A stretch of DNA of 64,000 nucleotides, taken from Anoxybacillus ayderensis. Lineage in GTDB: Bacteria > Bacillota > Bacilli > Bacillales > Anoxybacillaceae. The stretch spans positions 384,585-448,584 of the forward strand of contig NZ_JXTG01000001.1 in NCBI RefSeq assembly GCF_000833605.1. The letters are read 5' to 3'. Position numbers and translations under genes: made by a program. This document shows, piece by piece, positions 12,227 to 18,063 of the stretch. Each line of letters starts with the position of its first letter. Within the stretch, counting starts at the first letter, position 1. The notes under the pieces are model-generated. The model searched no databases, was not told where the DNA came from, and saw only the letters and a program-made list of their open reading frames with translations.

Positions 12227-13345
12227 TCAAAGAAATCGAATCGCTTGAGCGACATCGTAGTCGCTTCGCTGTAATGAGGTAGACTGTCCGAGAATCATTT
12301 TGGATAGTTCGAAGCCGACGTATGGTCCGGCGGTCAAACCGGATGCCCCAAGGCCATTTGCAACGTAAAGCCCTTCGATCTGTGGGACGGCACCGAATAC
12401 AGGTAAAAAGTTTGGTGCGTGAGGTCGGAAGCCGACACGTGTTTCTAAGTGAGTCCAATCAGCAAGATGGGGGGCGACGGTTAACGCTTTATGTAACACT
12501 TCGTACACTCCACCAGCAGTCACGCGACAATCGATGCCAGCACCATCTTCATGTGTAGCCCCAACGACAATTTTTCCTTTTGGGAAGGCGAGTATATATT
12601 GGTTGTTTGGTGGCATGACGACAGGCCAATGATCAGTATGTTGCTCAAGGTTTTGTAGATGGACGATTTGTGCTCGCTGGGGGGTAATGAGAGAATCAAT
12701 ACCTAGCGGTAAAAGTAACGATTTCGCCCAAACACCTGCCGCAACAATGACAGCATCTCCTTCGTAACGTTCATTTGCCACTGTAGCCCCAATGACTCGG
12801 TTATTTTTATGCAAAAGTGTCGCACTTCCTTTTATATATGTTGCCCCTAATTGAATAGCAGCATGAATAAGAGAACGTCGCAATGCGCGTCCGTCCACTC
12901 GAGCAGCTCCGCTTACATATAGCGCTTCGTATTCGTCACTTAATACAGGAAATCGTGTTTTTACGTCTTGTGAAGATAGACGAATAATCTCCCCAATTTC
13001 AGGCGCTTCTTCACGCCGGGTGTACAAACGTTCTTCCATGCTTTGTAACTTATTATCATCATGATGTAAACAAATGGCTCCGACACGTTTGTATCCTGTT
13101 TCGTGACCGTATGTTTGTAATTGTTCAATGAGATGGGGATAAAATGCCGCACCGCCTTTGGCAAGCGCATACCACTTTTTATTTCGCCGTTGTGACGTCC
13201 ACGGGCAAATGATTCCTGCTGCTGCATCTGTTGCTTGCCCTCGGTCTTCACGATCGATTAAAATCACCTGCACTTTTTCTTTTGCTAGATGAAAGGCGAT
13301 AGAAGCACCAACAATTCCAGCCCCGATGACGATATAACGATTCAT
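12227..13345 (-). CDS. FAD-dependent oxidoreductase, DadA/glycine oxidase type
   Basis: A 372-residue flavoenzyme. The dinucleotide motif VIGAGIVGASIAFHLAKE occupies the first 22 residues, followed by the ribose-binding acid in LIDRED and a DAAAGIICPW active-site strand. The C-terminal block LYVANGLGASGLTAGPYVG closes the FAD site as in DadA and glycine oxidase. It probably oxidises an amino acid or N-methyl/glycerol-type compound; substrate is not readable. First gene of a three-gene minus-strand operon with a phosphatase and a dehydrogenase. Confidence 0.78.
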   Translation of the reverse strand: MNRYIVIGAGIVGASIAFHLAKEKVQVILIDREDRGQATDAAAGIICPWTSQRRNKKWYALAKGGAAFYPHLIEQLQTYGHETGYKRVGAICLHHDDNKLQSMEERLYTRREEAPEIGEIIRLSSQDVKTRFPVLSDEYEALYVSGAARVDGRALRRSLIHAAIQLGATYIKGSATLLHKNNRVIGATVANERYEGDAVIVAAGVWAKSLLLPLGIDSLITPQRAQIVHLQNLEQHTDHWPVVMPPNNQYILAFPKGKIVVGATHEDGAGIDCRVTAGGVYEVLHKALTVAPHLADWTHLETRVGFRPHAPNFLPVFGAVPQIEGLYVANGLGASGLTAGPYVGFELSKMILGQSTSLQRSDYDVAQAIRFL

Positions 13346-13397
13346 TGTTCACACCTTTTCTTTCGTTGTTTCGTACCATTACAATAACATAAGACGT

Positions 13398-13425
13398 CAA
13401 AAAAGCAAGGGACACCCCTTGCTTT
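13398..13425 (-). terminator. Terminator of the SbtA operon
   Basis: GCAAGGG at 13405-13411 pairs with CCCTTGC at 13416-13422; on the minus strand a run of six T follows. It separates the transporter gene from the FAD oxidoreductase operon. Confidence 0.75.
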
Positions 13426-13426
13426 T

Positions 13427-14416
13427 TCAATAAAACCACTTAGCCATTTCATAATATAGTGGCATGCCGATCGTTAAGTTAAACGGAAATGTAAGCCCGA
13501 GTGCCATGCCAAGATAAATCGCAGGATTCGCTTCAGGGACAGATGCGCGCATCGCTGCTGGAGCAGCAATATATGAAGCACTTGCAGCAAGCACGCTAAG
13601 TAAAATTGTTCCTCCCAACGATAGCCCTGAATAATAACCGATCACTACTCCTAAAAACCCGTATACAGGGGGTAAAAGAATACCTAATGCGAGCAGTTTG
13701 ATCCCATATTTACGTACGGCTGCAAGCTGATTTCCTGCTGTTAATCCCATCCCTAGTAAAAAGAGAACGAGAACACTTGGGTATAAATCAATAAACAACG
13801 GTTTAACAATCGTAAGGGCGCGTTCGCCGCCGATTAATCCGACGAGAAGGCTACCGACCATTAAAAAGACGCTTTTTCCAAATAATCCTTCTTTAATGAT
13901 CGGTCCGTACACAGATGTAGCTGAGAAACGATATACTACTTCTTCCTTATATGAGCGATTTTCTAACAATTTCAATATGATGAGCGATACGATAATCGCA
14001 GGGCTTTCTAACAAGACGACAAAGGCATTCATGTAGCTTTCGTACGTAATATTTGCTTGTTCAACAAAAGCAAGTGCGGCACCGAACGTAACGATGCTAA
14101 CGGATCCGTAAGTTGCTGCAATGCCGGTTGCATTTTTACGATCAATGCCAAGACGACGGCAAATCGCAAACGTAATAATTGGAATAATGATACCAAGCGA
14201 CAACGTTCCAACTAACGGGCGAACGAGTTCATGAAAAGAATGTTCCGCAAGTTCAATGCCACCCTTCATTCCGATTGCGATTAACAAATAGATGCTTAAC
14301 GATTCATTTAAGCCCGCTGGTAATTTTAAATCTGATTTGACGAGAGCAGCAATAATGCCAAGAATAAAAAATAAAATGGCTGGTGATGTTAAATTGTTAA
14401 TAATCATTTCCTGCAC
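13427..14416 (-). CDS. Sodium-dependent bicarbonate transporter family permease (SbtA-like)
   Basis: Integral membrane protein of 329 residues with about ten hydrophobic helices. The pattern (LLIAIGMKGGIEL, ATYGSVSIVTF, AASASYIAAPAAMR, ALGLTFPFNLTIGMPLYY) is that of the SbtA/DUF897 family, sodium-driven bicarbonate symporters known from cyanobacteria and also found in heterotrophs. In this setting it could supply HCO3- to carboxylases. It follows the DUF2294 gene on the same strand, but a strong hairpin lies between them, so part of the transcripts may stop early. Confidence 0.8.
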   Translation of the reverse strand: MQEMIINNLTSPAILFFILGIIAALVKSDLKLPAGLNESLSIYLLIAIGMKGGIELAEHSFHELVRPLVGTLSLGIIIPIITFAICRRLGIDRKNATGIAATYGSVSIVTFGAALAFVEQANITYESYMNAFVVLLESPAIIVSLIILKLLENRSYKEEVVYRFSATSVYGPIIKEGLFGKSVFLMVGSLLVGLIGGERALTIVKPLFIDLYPSVLVLFLLGMGLTAGNQLAAVRKYGIKLLALGILLPPVYGFLGVVIGYYSGLSLGGTILLSVLAASASYIAAPAAMRASVPEANPAIYLGMALGLTFPFNLTIGMPLYYEMAKWFY

Positions 14417-14454
14417 AGCAATCCTCTCCTTCTATTTCTTTATTTTACATTCAA

Positions 14455-14502
14455 CAAAAAAGCCGGAAACATTTTTCGATTTGGTCGAAAAATATTTCCG
14501 GC
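14455..14502 (-). terminator. Strong hairpin between DUF2294 gene and SbtA-like gene
   Basis: GCCGGAAACATTTTTCGA at 14462-14479 pairs with 14485-14502 with one mismatch, and on the minus strand a run of six T follows. It should end most transcripts of the DUF2294 gene before the transporter gene, or hold a read-through ratio between the two. Confidence 0.7.
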
Positions 14503-14537
14503 CTATCTTTTACTGACCACAATCGGCCTTTAAAAGA

Positions 14538-14897
14538 TCAACCTTGTATATCGATTGGTTCTTGTAATAAAAAGACGATTATCCGTTCCCCTGTTTTTGT
14601 GCTAATATCTGTATGCATGCTTGTTACTTGTTTACCTGTTAATGTATAAATCATTTGTTTTAGTTGCTCGCTACCTGATTCAATTAAATCTGCGCGAATG
14701 CGTTTGATTGACAACATGCCTTCTTTTGTTTCGCACAATACTTTTTCAGCAGGAGTTAAAATGCCGCGCAACTGTACGATGACCATATTTCGTAAAATAT
14801 CTGTTTTCACAGAGAGCGGACCGCGACCTAAATATTCTTTTTCCCATTGGGTGAGCGCGCGACTAATTTGATCTTCTAGTTCTCCTTTTGTTTTCAC
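14538..14897 (-). CDS. DUF2294 domain protein
   Basis: Cytoplasmic protein of 119 residues. RALTQWEKEYLGRGPLSVKT, MVIVQLRGILTPAEK and the ending RIIVFLLQEPI fit the DUF2294 family, whose members have no known activity. Start is GTG 14897-14895 with GGGGG upstream. It lies before the SbtA-like gene, which suggests a link to inorganic-carbon uptake, possibly as a regulator; this is only inferred from position. A promoter lies far upstream, leaving a leader of nearly 190 bases. Confidence 0.75.
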   Translation of the reverse strand: MKTKGELEDQISRALTQWEKEYLGRGPLSVKTDILRNMVIVQLRGILTPAEKVLCETKEGMLSIKRIRADLIESGSEQLKQMIYTLTGKQVTSMHTDISTKTGERIIVFLLQEPIDIQG

Positions 14898-15090
14898 GTT
14901 GATCCCCCTTTAGAAACAAAAAGCGGCATGCCTCACATATAGATTGAAGTGAAACATACCGATGTATTTTTAGCTCAACTCGTTTCGGCGTCCGTCCTTT
15001 CGTTTTCGCCATGTCGCCATGTCAAAAACGCTAAGACAAAACAAGGAAACGAGTTTGCTATCAATCGTTCGGTGCAACAATTTGTTTTTA
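14898..15090 (-). promoter_or_regulatory. Long leader with nested inverted repeats
   Basis: On the minus strand this is the presumed 5' untranslated region of the DUF2294 gene. AACTCGTTTC at 14977-14986 pairs perfectly with GAAACGAGTT at 15046-15055. Inside that stem CGTTTT at 15001-15006 pairs with AAAACG at 15025-15030, and the loop is an exact tandem repeat of GCCATGTC (15008-15015 and 15016-15023). I do not recognise any known riboswitch class. Regulatory role is inference. Confidence 0.45.
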
Positions 15091-15119
15091 ATTGTATAAG
15101 GCTTCAAAAATTATGTCAA
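15091..15119 (-). promoter_or_regulatory. Sigma-A promoter for the DUF2294/SbtA operon
   Basis: Read on the minus strand, TTGACA (15119-15114) and TACAAT (15096-15091) are 17 bases apart. The transcription start would be near 15085. Confidence 0.7.
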
Positions 15120-15194
15120 GGGAAAAGATTGATGTCATACATGTATATGCCATGGTAAAATAAAAGGAAAGGGTTAGAGAATGGGGGAGAAGGT

Positions 15195-16112
15195 TTGGTA
15201 CTATATTTTATTGTAAATCCTTCAGCGAAAAATGAGAAATGTAAAGAAATATGGAAAAAAATCGAACGAGCACTTCAACATCATCATATTCGTTATCATG
15301 TTGTATTTACAAAAAAACAAGGAGACGGAATGAAGCTAGCACAACAGATTGCTGAGCAAACATATGAACCGTTGATATTAATTGCCGTTGGTGGAGACGG
15401 AACGATGCATGAAGTCATGAACGGTGTTGCGATGTATGATCATGTCACTGTCGGATACATCCCCGCTGGAACAGGAAATGATTTTGCCCGAGGGATAAAC
15501 ATCCCGATAACGTGGAGAAAAGCGCTTAGTCAAATGTTATTACGTGTGAAGGATATGCATGTCGAACTGTATGATATCGGGACGTTTAAAGGTGTGAAAC
15601 AAGGTGTTTTTGTGAACAGTGTCGGTTGTGGATTCGATGCACATATTTCACGAAAGGTGAATCATTCGAGATGGAAACATCTTTTGAATAGATTATATTT
15701 AGGAAAGTTTGTTTATGTGTTTTATTTATTGAAAGAGTTGTTTATATATAAACCAACTGTTGTGCAATTGACAGTTGATGAAAAACAATATACGTTTTCA
15801 AATGCATGGCTTGTCACCGTTGCGAATCATCCGTATTATGGCGGTGGAATGAAGATTGCTCCATTTGCGCTGTCAAATGATCAGTGTTTTGATATTGTCG
15901 TGGTCGATAATATATCACGGTTAAAACTGCTCGCTTTATTTGTGACAGTTTTCTGGGGCGGTCATATAAGGATGAAAGAAGTACATACGTTTCAAGGGAA
16001 ATATATTCATATTTGCGGCAACACGTCTCTTCCTCTCCATGCAGATGGCGAGCAAATTGGCGAAGGCGACATTACGATTTCAGTAAACAAACAAATACGT
16101 GTGCTGAAGTAG
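15195..16112 (+). CDS. Diacylglycerol/lipid kinase family protein (YtlR-like)
   Basis: A 305-residue soluble kinase of the DAGK catalytic family. The N-terminus has FIVNPSAKNEKCKEIWKKIE, followed by the nucleotide loop VGGDGTMHEVMNGV and the PAGTGNDFARG block; the C-terminal half has YYGGGMKIAPFA and the HADGEQIGE ending. Bacterial members phosphorylate lipids such as diacylglycerol; several Bacillus paralogues, among them YtlR, are uncharacterised. Start is TTG 15195 behind GGGGGAGAAGG. It ends at a bidirectional hairpin and stands alone. Confidence 0.8.
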   Translation: MVLYFIVNPSAKNEKCKEIWKKIERALQHHHIRYHVVFTKKQGDGMKLAQQIAEQTYEPLILIAVGGDGTMHEVMNGVAMYDHVTVGYIPAGTGNDFARGINIPITWRKALSQMLLRVKDMHVELYDIGTFKGVKQGVFVNSVGCGFDAHISRKVNHSRWKHLLNRLYLGKFVYVFYLLKELFIYKPTVVQLTVDEKQYTFSNAWLVTVANHPYYGGGMKIAPFALSNDQCFDIVVVDNISRLKLLALFVTVFWGGHIRMKEVHTFQGKYIHICGNTSLPLHADGEQIGEGDITISVNKQIRVLK

Positions 16113-16138
16113 CCCGAATGGATTTTTATATAAAGAAT

Positions 16139-16167
16139 AAAGGCTCTTGCCATCGCCAAGAGCCTTT
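16139..16167. terminator. Bidirectional terminator
   Basis: AAAGGCTCTTG at 16139-16149 pairs with CAAGAGCCTTT at 16157-16167. It serves the lipid kinase gene on the plus strand and the small Fur-controlled genes on the minus strand. Confidence 0.7.
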
Positions 16168-16303
16168 AATATTTGTTTTGCATATGCCGCAATATTTCAT
16201 AGGCGCGATCGCCAAGAAGTGCAAGGAGCTGCTCGAATATCGCGTCTCGCTGCAAATCAAGCTCAATAATTTGTTTCGCTAAATCTATGGCTCGTTTTTC
16301 CAT
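16166..16303 (-). CDS. Small Fur-operon protein, 45 residues
   Basis: Starts at ATG 16303-16301 with AAAGGAG 7 bases upstream and ends at TAA 16168-16166. The protein is one amphipathic helix-rich chain, MEKRAIDLAKQIIELDLQRD onwards, ending YEILRHMQNKY. It overlaps the end of the preceding small gene by 41 bases in another frame, so its own ribosome site is inside that gene. I do not recognise the family; shared control by the Fur box suggests a role in iron limitation, perhaps like the small basic Fbp proteins of B. subtilis. Confidence 0.6.
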   Translation of the reverse strand: MEKRAIDLAKQIIELDLQRDAIFEQLLALLGDRAYEILRHMQNKY

Positions 16304-16439
16304 TTTCAATCTCCTTTCGAAGTTGTTCATATTTTTTTCGCAGTTCCGCTAATGTCCAGTGATGTATTTCTCCTCCTTCATGCAGTTTGTCGATATAAAA
16401 TTGCTTTTGTTTCAGCGTTATTTGTAAAAGGGTTCCCAT
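16263..16439 (-). CDS. fbpA: Fur-regulated small protein, FbpA-like
   Basis: Encodes 58 residues from ATG 16439-16437 with a strong GGAAGGAGG site. The sequence (MGTLLQITLKQKQFYIDKLH, then WTLAELRKKYEQLRKEIEN) resembles B. subtilis FbpA, a 59-residue Fur-regulated protein that works with the small RNA FsrA in iron sparing: short N-terminus, KQKQxYIDKL helix and an L-T/A-EL helix. A near-perfect Fur box covers the likely start of transcription. The family call rests on pattern and context, so it is moderately sure. Confidence 0.6.
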   Translation of the reverse strand: MGTLLQITLKQKQFYIDKLHEGGEIHHWTLAELRKKYEQLRKEIENGKTSHRFSETNY

Positions 16440-16465
16440 TTTCTTTCCTCCTTCCGTTATTTATT

Positions 16466-16480
16466 TGATAATCATTATAT
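16466..16480. promoter_or_regulatory. Fur box of the small-protein operon
   Basis: TGATAATCATTATAT matches the 7-1-7 Fur consensus TGATAATNATTATCA at 13 of 15 positions. It lies 11 bases downstream of the minus-strand TATAAT (16497-16492), over the transcription start, where Fur binding would block initiation. Confidence 0.75.
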
Positions 16481-16508
16481 CTATCCTCTGTATTATAAAC
16501 AGCATTTT

Positions 16509-16525
16509 TGTTACTTTTTATAACA
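16509..16525. promoter_or_regulatory. TnrA/GlnR box 1
   Basis: TGTTACTTTTTATAACA fits TGTNA-N7-TNACA exactly. It lies between tnrA and the fbpA-like gene, over the expected -35 region of the latter. Confidence 0.75.
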
Positions 16526-16539
16526 TGAATAATGAATTT

Positions 16540-16556
16540 TGTTAATTTTTATAACA
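16540..16556. promoter_or_regulatory. TnrA/GlnR box 2, probable activator site for tnrA
   Basis: TGTTAATTTTTATAACA fits the consensus exactly. Its centre (16548) lies about 50 bases before a start predicted from TATATT at 16586-16591, the spacing seen at TnrA-activated promoters. The corresponding -35 region is poor, as expected for an activated promoter. Confidence 0.75.
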
Positions 16557-16593
16557 AAAGTCGTTTCAATATTGATAAAATACATTATATTAA

Positions 16594-16610
16594 TGTTATG
16601 AAATATAACG
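16594..16610. promoter_or_regulatory. TnrA/GlnR box 3 (one mismatch)
   Basis: TGTTATGAAATATAACG matches TGTNA-N7-TNACA except for the last base. It sits over the predicted start point of tnrA, a position suited to repression, for example by GlnR. Confidence 0.55.
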
Positions 16611-16634
16611 CGGTATACACGAGAGGGGATAAGG

Positions 16635-16922
16635 ATGGAATCGTATAAACATAAAAAAGTCATTTCGATTGGTATTGTTAGTGAATTAACCGGTTTGTCA
16701 CCGAGACAAATTCGGTATTATGAGGAACGCCAACTTATTTTTCCTGATCGATCAAAAGGAACGAGAAAGTATTCCTTCGCTGATGTTGAATGGCTCGTTG
16801 AGATCGCAAACAAACGCGAGGAAGGAGTGCAAACACGAGAAATTCGTTATGAAATGATGAAAGAGATTCGTGAAACGATGAGAAAAGGACAAATCAACGC
16901 CCATTTTCGTTCTCGTATGTAA
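16635..16922 (+). CDS. tnrA: Nitrogen transcription regulator TnrA (MerR family)
   Basis: DNA-binding regulator of 95 residues that acts under nitrogen limitation. The wing-helix domain [20 protein letters not shown], then [11 protein letters not shown], and [20 protein letters not shown] is nearly the B. subtilis TnrA sequence as I remember it. The C-terminal tail [12 protein letters not shown] is the segment that feedback-inhibited glutamine synthetase holds. The linker is about 15 residues shorter than in B. subtilis (110). Three TnrA-type boxes upstream suggest autoregulation. Start is ATG 16635 behind GAGAGGGG. Confidence 0.92.
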   Translation: MESYKHKKVISIGIVSELTGLSPRQIRYYEERQLIFPDRSKGTRKYSFADVEWLVEIANKREEGVQTREIRYEMMKEIRETMRKGQINAHFRSRM

Positions 16923-16967
16923 TTTTCTCTTCTCCATGTTATAATTGATAGGGGAAGGAGAATGGTC

Positions 16968-17246
16968 ATGTTTATGGAGTTTTCATTCGATATATTTACG
17001 TATGTATCGCTCTTCAGTATGTTCGTTGTGGCGATGACGTGCTATGTGACGCGACAAGTAAATTATCCGATCTCCATTCAACGATTCGTTTCATACGATG
17101 CGAATGTCTGTATAAAGACGAGCGATGCATATAGATATATGTCGTTACACGTGCGATTTGTTACATTTCAACAGCGGAAAATTCCGATCGATGAACGATC
17201 GTATGCGAGTGATGAAGAAGGAAGGACACTCCTTGTTTGCTTATGA
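16968..17246 (+). CDS. MifM-like leader peptide upstream of yidC2 (putative arrest sensor)
   Basis: Encodes 92 residues from ATG 16968 (GGAAGGAG 7 bases upstream; an ATG at 16962 is too close to it). An N-terminal membrane helix (FDIFTYVSLFSMFVVAMTCY) is followed by a basic-aromatic stretch and a C-terminal tail ending IDERSYASDEEGRTLLVCL. Its stop codon lies in the loop of a hairpin that hides the yidC2 ribosome site. This is the layout of B. subtilis mifM, whose nascent chain stalls when membrane insertion fails and thereby opens yidC2. Only the acidic DEE patch resembles the known MifM arrest motif, so the mechanism here is inferred from arrangement. Confidence 0.65.
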   Translation: MFMEFSFDIFTYVSLFSMFVVAMTCYVTRQVNYPISIQRFVSYDANVCIKTSDAYRYMSLHVRFVTFQQRKIPIDERSYASDEEGRTLLVCL

Positions 17247-17260
17247 TAACAAACAAGGAG
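17229..17260 (+). promoter_or_regulatory. SD-sequestering hairpin before yidC2
   Basis: CTCCTTGTTTG at 17229-17239 pairs perfectly over 11 bases with CAAACAAGGAG at 17250-17260; loop 17240-17249. The 3' arm contains the AAGGAG ribosome site of yidC2 and the loop holds the TGA stop of the leader peptide. A ribosome paused on the DEEG codons (17211-17222) would cover the 5' arm and free the ribosome site. Confidence 0.8.
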
Positions 17261-17270
17261 GAGTAAAATT

Positions 17271-18017
17271 GTGAAAAAATGGATTATTTTATTTTTCGTA
17301 TTTTTATTAAGTGCATGTAATCGAAATGTACCGATTACAGAGCATAGTCAAGGTGTATGGGATCATTATTTTGTTTATCCGATGTCAAAGTTATTACTGA
17401 TGCTTGGACACGCATTTCAAGAAAATTACGGGCTCGCTATTATCGCATTGACGATTGTTGTCCGCTTTGGGCTGCTCTCGCTTATCATCAAACAGTTTCG
17501 TGCCAATATTGCGATGCAGCGCATTCGCCCGGAAATACAAAAACTTCAACAAAAATATAAAGGCACAGATATGGAAACGCAAAGAAAGCTACAGCAAGAA
17601 ATGATGCAACTATATCAAAAACACGGTGTCAACCCAATGAGCGGTTGCTTACCGATTTTTATTCAAATGCCTATTTTTATGGCGCTGTATTACGCAATTT
17701 CGCGAACGGAAGAAATTAAACTGCACTCGTTTTTATGGATGCAGCTCGGTCATCGCGATCCGTATTTCATTATGCCGATATTAGCAAGCTTAACGACATT
17801 TATTTCGATGCGGTTATCTCCGACTGCTACAACAGCGGAAGCGGCTACACAAATGAAAATGATGTCATATATTATGCCTGTTATGATTTTCATGGGAGCG
17901 AGTTCTGTCCCTTCGGCTTTGTCGCTATATTGGGTCGTTGGTGGATGTTTTTCAATTATTCAGTCGCTTATCATGCGTGCACAATGGAAAAGATACGATA
18001 CAGAAGTTGCCAAATAA
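17271..18017 (+). CDS. yidC2: Membrane protein insertase YidC2/OxaA2
   Basis: Membrane insertase of 248 residues. The signal ends in LLSACNR, a lipobox with Cys16, as in Bacillus SpoIIIJ/YqjG. Five transmembrane segments follow, with the conserved arginine in ALTIVVRFGLLSLIIKQF, the charged coiled loop (RIRPEIQKLQQKYKGTD) and the PIFIQMPIFMALYYAI block. Preceded by a MifM-like leader, it corresponds to the inducible B. subtilis yidC2 (yqjG) rather than spoIIIJ. Start is GTG 17271, 10 bases after GGAGGAG. Confidence 0.93.
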   Translation: MKKWIILFFVFLLSACNRNVPITEHSQGVWDHYFVYPMSKLLLMLGHAFQENYGLAIIALTIVVRFGLLSLIIKQFRANIAMQRIRPEIQKLQQKYKGTDMETQRKLQQEMMQLYQKHGVNPMSGCLPIFIQMPIFMALYYAISRTEEIKLHSFLWMQLGHRDPYFIMPILASLTTFISMRLSPTATTAEAATQMKMMSYIMPVMIFMGASSVPSALSLYWVVGGCFSIIQSLIMRAQWKRYDTEVAK

Positions 18018-18047
18018 CCTGCTCGCTAGCTGAGCAGGTTTCTTTTC
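18016..18047 (+). terminator. Terminator after yidC2
   Basis: AACCTGCTC at 18016-18024 pairs with GAGCAGGTT at 18032-18040, followed by TCTTTTC just before topB. Confidence 0.7.
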
Positions 18048-18063
18048 GTGAAGGGGTGAAAAA

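Noticed and set aside
14898..15090. Known riboswitch (for example c-di-AMP ydaO type) before the DUF2294 gene
   Set aside because: I could not find the conserved core sequences of any class I know; only the stems and the tandem repeat are supported.
14949..15158. Plus-strand frame of 69 codons upstream of the lipid kinase gene
   Set aside because: No ribosome site, odd composition, and it lies antisense to the proposed leader of the DUF2294 operon.
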